49,453 nucleotides of DNA from Myxococcales bacterium (GCA_012744445.1 JAAYBZ010000003.1:1-49453), one strand, 5' to 3'; counted from the stretch's first letter, positions 23,745-33,460 are shown. Program-made: numbers and translations. Notes: generated by a model not told the origin, from the letters alone.

Positions 23745-25208
23745 ATGAGCGTGCCCGAATCGACCGAGAAGCCCGTCGAGGAGAACGCTCCCTCTGCGAT
23801 CGACGCGCGCCTCGGCGCCGTCATCGACGGCCGCTATCGCATCACGAGCCTCCTCGCGACCGGCGGCATGGGTGCGATCTACGAGGCCGAGCACATCGCG
23901 CTCGGCAAGACGGTGGCGCTCAAGGTCATCCTCCCGGAGTACGCCGGCAACGGCGAGGTGCGCGCGCGCTTCGAGCGAGAGGCGATGGCCTCGAGCAAGC
24001 TCCACCACCCCAACGTCGTGAGCTCGCTCGACTTCGGCTCGCTCGAAGACGGCTCGGCCTACCTCGTGATGGAGCGCGTGCCCGGACACGCGCTCAGCGA
24101 GATGCTCGCGCACGGCGCCGTCTCCTATCGGCGCGCGATCCACATCGCCACGCAGATCGCCGACGCGCTCGTGGCGGCGCACGCCGAAGGCATCGTCCAC
24201 CGCGATCTCAAGCCCGACAACGTGATGCTCGTGCCGCGCGAGGACGGCACCGACCTCGTGAAGGTCCTCGACTTCGGCATCGCGCGCGTGAGCGACGAGC
24301 ACAAGTCCACCCCCGGGGCGGGGCTCACGCAGGTGGGTACCATCGTCGGCACGCCGGGCTACATGTCGCCGGAGCAGGCTCTCGGGGAGCGCGTCGACTT
24401 CCGCACCGACCTCTACGCGCTCGGGGTGATCCTCTGGGAGATGATCGCGGGAAAGAGCCTCTTCGACGGCGAGCTCAGCGAGATCCTCACGCGGCAGCTC
24501 GGCGACGACGTCCCCTCGCTCCGCGAGGCGAGCGACGACTCGTCGATCCCGGCGGCGCTCGAGGACCTCGTGCGGAGTCTCCTCTCGTCGAAGGCGGCGG
24601 AGCGCCCCGAGTCGGCCCTCGCCGTCCGCGACGCCCTCACCCAGATCCAGCTCAGCGGCGCCCGTCCGGGTGACCCCACCCCGCTTCCCTTCACGCTCTC
24701 GCGCATGAGTCTCGAGGACGCCGCCTCGCGGATGCCCGCGTCGTTCGGGGCGCTCGCGAGGCCATGGGTGATGCTCGTGACGATCGCGCTCGCCATCCTC
24801 GCGGGCGGGATCTTCGTCGGCATCTGGCTCGCCGATCACTCCCCGCGCCGGAACGTGCCCATCGACGTCGACATCCCGGCCGAGATCGTGGAGGCCATCG
24901 AGGTCGTGCTCCACGAAGAGGACCGCGCGCTCCGCAAGGAGGCGGCGCTCCTCCTCCTCCGCCACGAGCCGGGCACCGAGGTGCCGCCCTTCGCGCGCGC
25001 CGTGGCGCGCCTCGAGAACTCCCAGGGCTGCAAGCCCATGACGGCGGCCATCGTCGAGATCGCCCGCCTCGGTGATCCGCGCGCCCTCCCGGCCATCGAG
25101 CGCCTCGACGCGACGCCCGCGAACGGCTGCGGCCCGAAGCGCGACAAGGACTGCATCGGCTGCCTCCGCGAGCCCATCGCCGAGGCGCTCACACGCCTCC
25201 GCAATTGA
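23745..25208 (+). CDS. Membrane Ser/Thr protein kinase with extracytoplasmic Cys-containing domain
   Basis: A 487-residue Hanks-type kinase. The catalytic domain (about 31-300) has the Gly loop LATGGMGAIYEAE, Lys60 in VALK, the catalytic HRDLKPDN (Asp154), DFG (Asp176) and the activation segment through GTPGYMSPEQ; all key residues are present. One membrane helix spans about 341-363 (LVTIALAILAGGIFVGIWLA). The 120-residue outer part looks like short helical (HEAT-like) repeats (LRKEAALLLLRHEPG, VEIARLGDPRALPAIERL) with four Cys (QGC, NGCGPKRDKDCIGC), perhaps disulfide-bonded. This outer domain could sense the periplasm. Substrates are unknown; an FHA protein is encoded at 10424. Confidence 0.92.
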   Translation: MSVPESTEKPVEENAPSAIDARLGAVIDGRYRITSLLATGGMGAIYEAEHIALGKTVALKVILPEYAGNGEVRARFEREAMASSKLHHPNVVSSLDFGSLEDGSAYLVMERVPGHALSEMLAHGAVSYRRAIHIATQIADALVAAHAEGIVHRDLKPDNVMLVPREDGTDLVKVLDFGIARVSDEHKSTPGAGLTQVGTIVGTPGYMSPEQALGERVDFRTDLYALGVILWEMIAGKSLFDGELSEILTRQLGDDVPSLREASDDSSIPAALEDLVRSLLSSKAAERPESALAVRDALTQIQLSGARPGDPTPLPFTLSRMSLEDAASRMPASFGALARPWVMLVTIALAILAGGIFVGIWLADHSPRRNVPIDVDIPAEIVEAIEVVLHEEDRALRKEAALLLLRHEPGTEVPPFARAVARLENSQGCKPMTAAIVEIARLGDPRALPAIERLDATPANGCGPKRDKDCIGCLREPIAEALTRLRN

Positions 25209-25226
25209 TCCGGCGCACGCGAGGGA

Positions 25227-26507
25227 TCAGCGCGAGCGGAGACCGCGACGCGCGGAGACGGCCCGCGCGTGGGCCTCGAGGCCTTCGAGCCGGGCGAGCC
25301 CCTCGAGGAGATCGGCCTGCGCCTCGATCGCCGCGGCCGAGTACTTGATCACCGAGGTGCGCACGACGAAGTCGTAGACCCCGAGCGGCGACGAGAAGCG
25401 CGCGGCGCCGCCCGTGGGGAGCACGTGGCTCGGGCCGGCCGCGTAGTCGCCCGCGGCCTCCGGGGTGTGGTCGCCGAGGAAGGCCGCGCCCACGGCGTGG
25501 ATGTCCTCGAGCATCGCCTCGGGATCGGCGACGGCGAGGCAGAGGTGCTCGGGCGCCATCGCGTCGGCGATGCGGGCCGCCTCCGCGCGATCGCCCGCGA
25601 CGAAGATCTCGGCGTGCCGCTCGAGCGAAGCGCGCGCGATCTCGGCGCGCGGGAGCTCGGCCACCTGCCGCTCGAGCTCGCGGGCGACGGCCTCCGCGGT
25701 GGCCACGTCGATCGTGACGAGCAGCGCGTAGGCGTCCTCGTCGTGCTCCGCCTGCGAGAGGAGATCCGCGGCGACGACCGCGGGATCGGCGCCCTCGTCG
25801 GCGACGACGAGGATCTCGCTCGGGCCGGCGATGGAGTCGATGGAGACGTGGCCGTAGACGAGCTTCTTGGCGCAGGCCACGTAGAGGTTCCCCGGCCCGA
25901 CGATCTTCTCGACGGGGCGGATGGTCTCGGTCCCGTAGGCGAGCGCGCCGATCGCCTGGGCGCCGCCGGCGTCGAGGATCTCCGTCACGCCCGCGATCTC
26001 GGCCGCGGCGACGATCTCGGGCGTGGGGCGCGGGGTGGCGAGCACGATCCGGCGCACGCCCGCGACCTTGGCGGGGACGGCCGTCATGAGCACGGTGGAG
26101 GGATAGCGCGCCTTGCCGCCGGGGGCGTAGACGCCGGCCGAGGCGACGGGGCGGACGCGCATGCCGAGGCGCACGCCGTCGCGCTCGAAGCCGAAGCCCG
26201 AGTCGACCTGGTGCTCGTGATAGGCGCGGATGCGCGCGGCGGCGCCTTCGAGGAGGGCGCGGACCTCGGCGGGGCAGCGGGCGCCGATCTCGGCGTAGTC
26301 CGCGATGGGGCGGAGCGGCCGCTCCACGCGGGCGCCGTCGAAGCGCTCGGTGTACTCGGCGAGCGCGGCGTCCCCTCGCGCGCGGATGGCCTCGAGGATC
26401 GCGCGGACCTGCGGCTCGACGCGGGCGAGGTCGGCCTCCCCCCTGCGCGAGAGCGCGGCGAGGCGCGCGTCGTACTCCTCGGTGCCACGGACGTGAATAG
26501 GGACCAT
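25227..26507 (-). CDS. hisD: Histidinol dehydrogenase
   Basis: A 426-residue enzyme oxidising L-histidinol to L-histidine in two NAD-dependent steps. I start at ATG 26507 (MVPIHVRGTEEYDARL). Motifs: GVYAPGGKARYPSTVLM, the signature segment IDSIAGPSEILVVAD, LSQAEHDEDAYALL and the zinc/catalytic region APEHLCLAVADP, with the final GPSHVLPTGGAARF. Length is close to the E. coli enzyme. No other his gene is in the window, so the gene stands alone here. It converges on the Ser/Thr kinase and is divergent from the YbaY-like protein. Confidence 0.96.
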   Translation of the reverse strand: MVPIHVRGTEEYDARLAALSRRGEADLARVEPQVRAILEAIRARGDAALAEYTERFDGARVERPLRPIADYAEIGARCPAEVRALLEGAAARIRAYHEHQVDSGFGFERDGVRLGMRVRPVASAGVYAPGGKARYPSTVLMTAVPAKVAGVRRIVLATPRPTPEIVAAAEIAGVTEILDAGGAQAIGALAYGTETIRPVEKIVGPGNLYVACAKKLVYGHVSIDSIAGPSEILVVADEGADPAVVAADLLSQAEHDEDAYALLVTIDVATAEAVARELERQVAELPRAEIARASLERHAEIFVAGDRAEAARIADAMAPEHLCLAVADPEAMLEDIHAVGAAFLGDHTPEAAGDYAAGPSHVLPTGGAARFSSPLGVYDFVVRTSVIKYSAAAIEAQADLLEGLARLEGLEAHARAVSARRGLRSR

Positions 26508-26616
26508 GGCCGTTCGTCTAGCACGGGTGTCGCGCATCATCACCAGGCCAACCATGGAAAGCCCCCCGCGCGGCCAAAGGTTTCCGGTGAGCCGTCGTAC
26601 GTGGATCGAAGGTCCG

Positions 26617-27045
26617 ATGAACGAAAGAGCCGTCCTCTTCGCCCTCGTTTGTCTGCCGCTCCTCTCGGGGCGCGCGTGCGGCGGGCTCGATCAAGAACCC
26701 GAGGCGCGCGTCGAACGAGGGAACGAGACGCTGATCGTGTCGGGGGAGGTCCTCTACCGAGAGCGCATCCTCCTCCCGCCAGGGGCGGTCCTCCGGATCG
26801 TCCTCGAGGACGGACGCGGCGAGATCCTCGCCGAGACCTCGAAGGAGCTCGCGGGCTCGCCGCCCTACGCCTTCGAGGTGTCGATCGACGAGTCGAAGGT
26901 CCGCGAGCCCCGGGACGTGCGGCTCCGCGCCGAGATCCTGCGGGACGGCGCCCCCTTCTTCACCTCGCGGGAGCCCGCGCCGGCCTTCGACGGCGGACGG
27001 CCGCGGCGCGACGTGGAGATGACGCTCGTGATGGCCCCCCACTGA
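26617..27045 (+). CDS. YbaY-family exported protein, possibly a lipoprotein
   Basis: A 142-residue protein starting at ATG 26617, chosen for GAAGG at 26608-26612 and the hydrophobic start RAVLFALVCLPLLSGRACGG. The Cys after GRA is a poor lipobox match, so lipid attachment is uncertain. The mature part reads VSGEVLYRERILLPPGAVLRI and SPPYAFEVSIDESKV, the typical strands of the YbaY/YscW-like family found in envelope lipoproteins. It lies 47 bases before cysS on the same strand but has no clear functional tie to it. Role unknown; other members are outer-membrane associated. Confidence 0.8.
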   Translation: MNERAVLFALVCLPLLSGRACGGLDQEPEARVERGNETLIVSGEVLYRERILLPPGAVLRIVLEDGRGEILAETSKELAGSPPYAFEVSIDESKVREPRDVRLRAEILRDGAPFFTSREPAPAFDGGRPRRDVEMTLVMAPH

Positions 27046-27092
27046 TCGCGCGCTTGCCCTGGCACGCGATGGAGGGTCACACTCGGGCCTCC

Positions 27093-28589
27093 ATGGCGCT
27101 CCGCCTCCACAACACCCTCTCCGGCCGCAAAGAACCGTTCACCACGCTCGTCCCGAACGTCGCGAACGTCTACGTCTGCGGCCCCACGGTCTACGACTAC
27201 GCCCACCTCGGGCACGCGCGCTGCTACGTCGTGTACGACGTCCTCGTCCGCCACCTCCGCGAGACGGGTTACGAGGTGAAGTTCGTCCGCAACTACACCG
27301 ACGTCGACGACAAGATCCTCAAGCGCGCCGCCGAACGCGGCGAGAGCCCGCGCGAGCTCTCCCAGCGCTTCATCGACGCCTTCGCGGAGGACATGGCGCG
27401 CCTCCACTGCCTCACGCCCGACGTCGAGCCGCGCGTGAGCGAGCACATCCCCGAGATCATCGCGCTCATCGAGAAGCTCGTCGAGCGCGGCCACGCCTAC
27501 GTGAGCGACGGCGACGTCTACTACTCCGTCGAGTCCTTCCCGGACTACGGCAAGCTCAGCCATCGCAGCCTCGACCAGCTCAAGGCCGGCGCGAGCGAGC
27601 GGCTCTCCGACACCGAGCAGGCGCGCAAGAAGCACCCCGCCGACTTCGTGCTCTGGAAGGGCGGCGTGCACGAGGGCGCCACGTGGGAGAGCCCCTTCGG
27701 CCCCGGCCGCCCTGGCTGGCACATCGAGTGCTCGGCCATGTCGATGAAGCACCTCGGCGAGACGCTCGACCTCCACGGCGGCGGTCTCGACCTGGTCTTC
27801 CCGCACCACGAGAACGAGGTCGCGCAGAGCGAGGGCGCCACGGGACGCTGCTTCTCCAATTGCTGGGTGCACAACGGCTTCGTCGAGGTCGACAAGGAGA
27901 AGATGAGCAAGAGCCTCGGCAACTTCTTCACGGCGCGCGAGCTCTTCGAGCGCCACGAGCCCGAGGCGCTCCGCTACTTCGTGATGACGGTGCACTACCG
28001 CGCGCCGCTCTCCCTCGACTGGACGCTCGACGACGAGGGCAAGGTCTCGGGCTTCCCCTCCATCGAGGAGGCCGAGCGCCGCGTCGAGTACCTCTACCGC
28101 ACGCGCCTTCGCCTCGAGTCCATCCCCGAGGCGCGCATCAAGGAAGAGGAGGCGCCCTTGCCGGACGAGCTCGGCAAGCTCCGCGAGCGGCTCCACACGG
28201 CGCTCGACGACGACCTCAACATGCCCGTCGCGCTCGCCCACGTGGCCGACTTCCTCCGCGCCACGAACGAGCTCGCCGATCGCGCCGCCACCAAGAAGGG
28301 CACGGTCGCGCGCTCGGCCATCGAGGCCGCCCGCGAGGGCTTCGAGCTCCTCGGGCGTTGGCTCGGTCTCGGCACCGAGACGCCGTCCGACGTCCTCGAC
28401 CGCATCCGCGCGCGCCGCGCCCGGGCCCTCGGGCTCTCGGGCGAGGCCATCGAGCAGAAGATCGCCGAGCGCGCCGAGGCGCGTGCGCAGCGCGACTTCG
28501 CCCGCGCCGACGCGATCCGCGACGAGCTCGCCGCGCTGGGGGTGGAGCTCCACGACGGGCCGAACGGCACCACGTGGACGATCCCCTGA
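27093..28589 (+). CDS. cysS: Cysteinyl-tRNA synthetase
   Basis: A 498-residue class I synthetase charging tRNA-Cys. The true start is ATG 27093 (MALRLHNTLSGRKEPF); the open frame extends far upstream but that part is antisense to hisD. Motifs: YVCGPTVYDYAHLGHAR with zinc ligand Cys29 and the HIGH-type HLGH (38-41); HIECSAMS and FPHHENE supply the other zinc ligands; KMSKS starts at residue 270. The C-terminal anticodon-binding helices (ADAIRDELAALGVELHDGPNGTTW) are complete. An in-frame ATG at 27069 is an alternative start. Confidence 0.97.
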   Translation: MALRLHNTLSGRKEPFTTLVPNVANVYVCGPTVYDYAHLGHARCYVVYDVLVRHLRETGYEVKFVRNYTDVDDKILKRAAERGESPRELSQRFIDAFAEDMARLHCLTPDVEPRVSEHIPEIIALIEKLVERGHAYVSDGDVYYSVESFPDYGKLSHRSLDQLKAGASERLSDTEQARKKHPADFVLWKGGVHEGATWESPFGPGRPGWHIECSAMSMKHLGETLDLHGGGLDLVFPHHENEVAQSEGATGRCFSNCWVHNGFVEVDKEKMSKSLGNFFTARELFERHEPEALRYFVMTVHYRAPLSLDWTLDDEGKVSGFPSIEEAERRVEYLYRTRLRLESIPEARIKEEEAPLPDELGKLRERLHTALDDDLNMPVALAHVADFLRATNELADRAATKKGTVARSAIEAAREGFELLGRWLGLGTETPSDVLDRIRARRARALGLSGEAIEQKIAERAEARAQRDFARADAIRDELAALGVELHDGPNGTTWTIP

Positions 28590-28601
28590 GCGCCTGAGGG
28601 T

Positions 28602-29231
28602 TCAGCCGCCGGCGATCCCGCGATCGGCCGTCATCTCCCAGGGGCGCGTGCCGAGCACGTCCTGATCCCAGGGGAGATCGATCGCGAATTCGCGATAGAC
28701 CTCGGAGTCCTCGCCCACGCAGGCGCGCAGGGTGTCGAGGGCGTGGAAGAGGACGATGTTGGCGCGCTGGGCGGCGTCGGAGAGCGCGAGCCTCGCGGCG
28801 TCTTCGGCGTCGGAGAGACACTCCTCGGTGGCGGCGGCCGCCTTCGCGAGATCTTCCTCGACGATCCTCGCGAGCCGCTCCTCGCCGGGCTCGGAGCGGA
28901 GGAGCGAGACGATCTCCTGCGCGTAGGCCACGAGGCTCTTCCCGCCGCGGGGCGGGAGCTCGCCCAGGCGATCCATCGCGCCGGGGACCAGCAGGATGGC
29001 GACGGGGCGCCAGCGCTCGACGAAGCGGGAGAGGGTGCGCTCGCACTCTTCGCCGCGGCGGCGCGCGCGCGCACGCCGGTAGTCTGCCCACGCCGTGTTC
29101 AGCTCGTCGGCGCAGTGCACGACCATCGAGCGGACCGCCTCGAGCGGCGGATGATTCTTGGCGTGTGTCGAGACCACGCGGACGAGCCGATTGATCTCAC
29201 GGCGCGTCCATTGGTGCGCTTTGGCCGGCAT
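28602..29231 (-). CDS. Helical hypothetical protein
   Basis: A 209-residue protein starting at ATG 29231 behind a G-rich ribosome-binding site. It is mostly helix with many Arg/Glu (HQWTRREINRLVRVVSTHA, then RRARARRRGEECERTLSRF), an Ala/Glu-rich middle (EEDLAKAAAATEECLSDAEDAA) and a distinct end PWDQDVLGTRPWEMTADRG. No signal peptide, membrane helix or known catalytic motif. It is convergent with cysS (12-base gap). I do not recognise the family. Confidence 0.75.
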   Translation of the reverse strand: MPAKAHQWTRREINRLVRVVSTHAKNHPPLEAVRSMVVHCADELNTAWADYRRARARRRGEECERTLSRFVERWRPVAILLVPGAMDRLGELPPRGGKSLVAYAQEIVSLLRSEPGEERLARIVEEDLAKAAAATEECLSDAEDAARLALSDAAQRANIVLFHALDTLRACVGEDSEVYREFAIDLPWDQDVLGTRPWEMTADRGIAGG

Positions 29232-29385
29232 GAATTCCCCCCTGAAAACCGATCATGCTCCCGCCCGTCGTTCCCCCAAGGGGCGGAAGTGTGTCGCTCA
29301 CTCTAACGGAGCCTCGACGAGAAATGTAGAGGCCCCGGGGGTGGAACGCAGGTGCGGAAATCGCCGGCGGGTTTCGAGAGGAGGC

Positions 29386-29874
29386 TCATGAGGCCTCCGG
29401 CGGCGGGCGGTGGCCGGCGTCCCGTCCGCCCACGTCGAGCTCGACGCGCCCTTCGCCGAGCACGGCGTGCACGACCGAGATCGCGCCCTTCCCCAGCTCC
29501 ATGGCGAGGCGCTCGGCCCAGGTGTCGGTGCACATCACGAAGACGCCGGCGCAGCCCGGGTGGAGCGCCTGCCGCATCCAGCGGAGCGTGTCGGAGGGGA
29601 CGCCGGCGAGCTCGCGCACGACGCGCTCCTCGAGCTCGCTGGCGTGATCCGTCGTGAGGAGCCCCAGGAAGCCCGCGACCACCGAGACCGCCTCGTCGTC
29701 GTCTCCTTCGACGCGCGTGAGCACGAGCCTTCCGTCGTGTCCCCGGGAGACGACCGCGGACGCGAGCCGCGGGATCCGGTGCATCCCCATCAGCGCGTCC
29801 ACGGCCTCCTTGGCCGCGTTGGCGCGCCGGACGTCCTCGTAGGCGGCGTAGAGCAATTCGAGATGACTCGACAT
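29386..29874 (-). CDS. Hypothetical protein, faint DUF1269-like features
   Basis: A 162-residue protein starting at ATG 29874 (MSSHLELLYAAYEDVRRAN). It reads as an alpha/beta fold: helix 1, a strand with RIPRLASAVVSRGHDGRLVL, VSVVAGFLGLL, then LHPGCAGVFVMCTDTWAERLAMELG and VVHAVLGEGRVELDV. The last part, a strand after LxPG followed by a helix and a final strand, recalls the end of DUF1269 proteins, but this is a weak resemblance. The frame through 30195 upstream is antisense to the next kinase. The 154-base gap before the next minus-strand gene holds that gene's leader and nothing else I can name. Confidence 0.65.
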   Translation of the reverse strand: MSSHLELLYAAYEDVRRANAAKEAVDALMGMHRIPRLASAVVSRGHDGRLVLTRVEGDDDEAVSVVAGFLGLLTTDHASELEERVVRELAGVPSDTLRWMRQALHPGCAGVFVMCTDTWAERLAMELGKGAISVVHAVLGEGRVELDVGGRDAGHRPPPEAS

Positions 29875-29929
29875 ACGTGCCCATACGGGCGCCGGGCGGG
29901 CCCCCTTCCCCAGCGCGGGAGGCGACGGC

Positions 29930-29958
29930 TTCACAACGGGGGGAATCGGCTTCAAGCT
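29930..29958 (+). promoter_or_regulatory. Predicted promoter of the multi-pass kinase gene
   Basis: TTCACA (29930-29935), a 17-base spacer and CAAGCT (29953-29958). The -10 ends 10 bases before the ATG at 29969, again giving a very short leader. Confidence 0.45.
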
Positions 29959-29968
29959 AGGGACCTGG

Positions 29969-31903
29969 ATGGACTCGGCCTCTCGCGACCGCGACCGCGC
30001 TGCCATCGAGCAGACGCTCGCCTCCGCGCTCGCCTCCCTGGGCGGTGAGATCGACACCATCGAGAAGAACCTCCGCAGCACCATCGAGCCGCGCTCCCAG
30101 GCGGTCGACACGGCGCGGCTCGAGAGGCTCCAGAGCGATCTCTCCGCGGGCGCGCTCCGCTTCGTCCCCGAAGCCGAGCTCGGCAAGGGGGGCATGGGGC
30201 TCGTCTACCTCGCCGAGCAGAAGGCCCTCGGACGCAAGGTCGCGCTCAAGACGATCCGCCCCGACGCGGCCGATCCGCGGGCCGTCGACAAGCTCCTCGC
30301 CGAGGCCTGGATCCACGGCGCCCTCGAGCACCCCAACATCGTCCCCGTCCACGACATCGAGCTCGACGAGGGCGGCTGCCCGCGCGTCGCGCTCAAGCGC
30401 ATCGAGGGGCGTCATTGGGGCGAGTACATCGCCGATCCCGAGCGTGTCGCGACGCGCTTCCGCGTGCACGACATCCTCGAGTGGAACCTCCGCGTCCTCT
30501 CCCAGGTCTGCCAGGCGATGCACTACGCGCACTCGCGTGGCTTCATCCACCGCGACCTCAAGCCCGAGAACGTGATGATCGGCGAGTTCGGCGAGGTCTA
30601 CGTAGGCGACTGGGGCCTCGCGCTCTCGCTGCGCCCCGATCCCGGCGGTCGCTTCCCGCACGTGGGCGAGGCCACCGAGATCGCGGGGACGCCGGCGTAC
30701 ATGGCGCCCGAGATGCTCGGCGGCGCCAACCACCAGCTGAGCGAGCGCACCGACGTCTACCTCCTCGGCGGGATCCTCTTCGAGATCCTCACGGGGGAGC
30801 CGCCGCACAACGGCTCGACCCTCAAGGAGATCTTCCACAGCGTCGCCCATTCACCGCCGGAGCTGCCCGAGGGCGCGCCCTCGGAGCTCGCCGCCATCTG
30901 CAAGAAGGCGCTCGCGCGGGATCCCCACGATCGCCACGAGAGCGCCGAGGCCTTCCGACTCGAGCTCGAGGAATTCCTCCGGCACCGCGGCTCGCGGCAG
31001 ATCGCGCACCGCGCCGAGCGGCGCCTCGATCGCCTCCACGGCGCCGTGCGCAGCGGCATCGGCAGCACGCGCGAGGGGCGCGATCGCATCTACGCGCTCT
31101 ACATCCAATGCCACTACGGTTTCCGCGAGGCGCTCCGCGCGTGGGAGGGCAACACGCGCGCCGAAGACGGCATGCGCCGCGCCGCCGCGCTCATGATCGA
31201 GTGGGAGCTCTCGACGGGCTCGCCGGAGTCCGCCGCGAGCATCCTCGCGGGGCTGAAGAATCCGCCGATCTACCTCCGCGCGAAGGTCGAGGAGGCGCTC
31301 GAACGGAAGCGCAAGGAGGACGCGGCCCTCGCGGCGCTCAAGGGCGAGCACGATCCTTCCGTCGGCCGGGCCACACGCTACGTCCTCGCCTCGATCTTCG
31401 GCGTGCTCTGGACGCTCCTGCCGATCGCCACGCACTTCCTCGACGCCGACGGCGCCGCCGGCCACTACGGCACGCTCGCGATGACCGGCGCGCTCCTCCT
31501 CCTCGTCACGGGCGCGGTCTTCTGGGCGCGCGACTCCCTCGCCACGAGTCGCTTGAACCGCACGCTCGCCATGGTGGTCCCCTTCACCTTCGTCTCGATG
31601 GCCTTCTTCTGGATCGGCGGCACCGCCCTCGGGCTGGATCCGCAGGCCGTCCAGGTGATCCACGTCTTCTTGTGGTTCGCGATGGTCGGCGTCGTGGTCA
31701 TCACCACGGAGAAGGGCTTCTACCCCACGGCCCTCGCGCTCCTAGCCGCCTTCCTCTACGCCTCGCACCGCCCCGAGCACCGGCACCTCGCGATCGCCCT
31801 CTCGAACTTCGTGCTCACGGTGAACGCCCTCTACCTCTGGCGCTCGCCCGCGCCGGCGCGCGCGCCCTCCCCGAGGGCCCTCGGGCGACGAGACGAGCAG
31901 TAA
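29969..31903 (+). CDS. Ser/Thr protein kinase with C-terminal six-helix membrane domain
   Basis: A 644-residue protein. An N-terminal helical region (1-65) precedes the kinase domain (about 67-345): Gly loop LGKGGMGLVYLAE, Lys94 in VALK, HRDLKPEN (Asp196) and DWG (214-216) where most Hanks kinases have DFG; the metal-binding Asp214 is retained, so activity is likely. Activation segment GTPAYMAPEM is present. A helical linker with TPR-like character (370-465) leads to about six membrane helices (470-630), for example ASIFGVLWTLLPIATHFL and VIHVFLWFAMVGVVVITT. This multi-pass C-terminus differs from the usual single-span kinases and may be a sensor. The DUF4388-J-TPR gene follows 30 bases later. 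Confidence 0.9.
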   Translation: MDSASRDRDRAAIEQTLASALASLGGEIDTIEKNLRSTIEPRSQAVDTARLERLQSDLSAGALRFVPEAELGKGGMGLVYLAEQKALGRKVALKTIRPDAADPRAVDKLLAEAWIHGALEHPNIVPVHDIELDEGGCPRVALKRIEGRHWGEYIADPERVATRFRVHDILEWNLRVLSQVCQAMHYAHSRGFIHRDLKPENVMIGEFGEVYVGDWGLALSLRPDPGGRFPHVGEATEIAGTPAYMAPEMLGGANHQLSERTDVYLLGGILFEILTGEPPHNGSTLKEIFHSVAHSPPELPEGAPSELAAICKKALARDPHDRHESAEAFRLELEEFLRHRGSRQIAHRAERRLDRLHGAVRSGIGSTREGRDRIYALYIQCHYGFREALRAWEGNTRAEDGMRRAAALMIEWELSTGSPESAASILAGLKNPPIYLRAKVEEALERKRKEDAALAALKGEHDPSVGRATRYVLASIFGVLWTLLPIATHFLDADGAAGHYGTLAMTGALLLLVTGAVFWARDSLATSRLNRTLAMVVPFTFVSMAFFWIGGTALGLDPQAVQVIHVFLWFAMVGVVVITTEKGFYPTALALLAAFLYASHRPEHRHLAIALSNFVLTVNALYLWRSPAPARAPSPRALGRRDEQ

Positions 31904-31933
31904 TCGCCCGCCGATGGTAGGCTCCCCCCACGA

Positions 31934-33460
31934 ATGTCCCAGACGCCGCAGCCTATCGCGCAAGGAGACCTTCAAAAAAGCCCGTTGGCCCACATCGTCG
32001 CGAGCCTCCACCGGAGGGCAGCGACAGGCACCCTCGTGATCTGGCCCGAGTCCGGCCAGGGCGGGCAGGATCGCGTCTACTTCGAGGCTGGCGTGCCGGT
32101 CGCGGCGCGCGCCCTCGACCCCTCGATCCGCAGCGTGACGACGCTGCTCGAGCGCCTCGCCGATCGCGCGCGCGGCGCCTACGCGTTCTACGGCGAGGAC
32201 CTCGTGGGGAGCCGCGAGCTCACCGGGGCACCGTCGCCGACGACCCTCCTCCGCGCGCTCGTCCACGCCACGCACCGCGAGGACGGGCTCGAGCGGCTCC
32301 TCGAGCGCCGAGGAGACTCCATCCTCCGCGTCCGCCGCGGCCTGACGCCGGCATCCCTCGGCCTCGATCGCGAGGAGACCGAGGCCCTCGACGTCCTCCG
32401 CGCCGCCCCGACCACCGCGGCGCAGTTCATCGAGCGGAGCGGGCGGGCCCACGTGGCGCGGCGCCTCCTCTACCTCCTCGAGCTCGTCGACGGCCTCGAC
32501 GTCCTCGATCCCGCCTCGGTCGCTTCCGCGCCCTCCTCCAACCCGCCCCCGTCGGCGTCGAGGAGCGGAGAGTGGACCGCGCGCCCCGCGCACACGACGC
32601 CCGAGCGCCCCATCTCCAGCCCCGGGATGCGCGCGGCCGGCTCGATCGATCGCCCCGCCTCGAACCCCGCGATGCGCGTGCCCCTCGACTTCCCCGAGCC
32701 GCCGGCGAGCCTCCCCGAGGCCGAGCGCGCCCGGTGGGAAGAGCTCGTCGCGCGCGCCAAGGCCGAGGACGCGCAGAACCACTACGAGCTCCTCGGCGTG
32801 GCACCGAACGCCGACGCGAACGAGATCGAAGCCGCCTTCGTGCGCCTCGCGAAGCTCGTGCACCCCGACCGCCTGGGCCCGCACCTCGCGCCGCTCCGGC
32901 GGCACGCCGATCACCTCTTCCGGCGCGCGACCGACGCGCGGAAGATCCTCATCACGCCCGAGTCGAGGGCCGAGTACGACCGGCAGGTGGCCGAAGGCGG
33001 GGGCTCGCCCGCCTCGGAGCGGCGCGTGCGCGAGACCGTGGAGGCCGCCCTCGACTACCAGAAGGTCGACCTCCTCCTCCGCAAGCGCGCCTACGACGCC
33101 GCGCTCGCCATCATCGACCGCAACCTCGAGCTCAGCCCCGACGTCGCCGAGTACCCGGCGAAGAAGGCGCAGGTGCTCTTCCACCGCGACGGCCTCGACG
33201 CGCGCGAGCCCCGGGAGGCGATCCTCGCCCTCCTCGATCGCGCGCTCGCCCTCGATCCCAAGCACGAGCTCGCCAACTTCGTGAAGGGCCAGGCGCTCAA
33301 GAAGCTCGGCGATCCGCGCACGGCGCTCGCGCACTTCCGCGTCGTGGTCGAGGTGAACCCGCACAACATCGACGCCGCGCGGGAGCTCCGCCTCGCCTCC
33401 ATGAAAAAGGGCGAGGCGAGCGAGAGCCTCCTCGGACGCCTCTTCAAGAAGAAGAGCTGA
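31934..33460 (+). CDS. DUF4388 - DnaJ domain - TPR protein
   Basis: A 508-residue cytoplasmic protein. Residues 1-115 match the DUF4388 (PatA N-terminal-like) pattern: [24 protein letters not shown], then [13 protein letters not shown], a small domain common in myxobacterial signalling proteins. A Ser/Pro-rich linker follows. A J domain lies around 283-350 ([20 protein letters not shown] with the essential HPD in LVHPDRLG), so it can stimulate an Hsp70. The remainder is TPR-like ([32 protein letters not shown]) and the end is basic (RLFKKKS). TAGGCT at 31918-31923 lies 10 bases before the ATG. Genes of this build often accompany signalling loci; the client is unknown. Confidence 0.88.
   Translation: MSQTPQPIAQGDLQKSPLAHIVASLHRRAATGTLVIWPESGQGGQDRVYFEAGVPVAARALDPSIRSVTTLLERLADRARGAYAFYGEDLVGSRELTGAPSPTTLLRALVHATHREDGLERLLERRGDSILRVRRGLTPASLGLDREETEALDVLRAAPTTAAQFIERSGRAHVARRLLYLLELVDGLDVLDPASVASAPSSNPPPSASRSGEWTARPAHTTPERPISSPGMRAAGSIDRPASNPAMRVPLDFPEPPASLPEAERARWEELVARAKAEDAQNHYELLGVAPNADANEIEAAFVRLAKLVHPDRLGPHLAPLRRHADHLFRRATDARKILITPESRAEYDRQVAEGGGSPASERRVRETVEAALDYQKVDLLLRKRAYDAALAIIDRNLELSPDVAEYPAKKAQVLFHRDGLDAREPREAILALLDRALALDPKHELANFVKGQALKKLGDPRTALAHFRVVVEVNPHNIDAARELRLASMKKGEASESLLGRLFKKKS

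Noticed and set aside
25269..27092. N-terminal 600-residue extension of cysS
   Set aside because: The extra part is antisense to hisD and the YbaY-like gene lies in another frame. Cysteinyl-tRNA synthetase starts at 27093.
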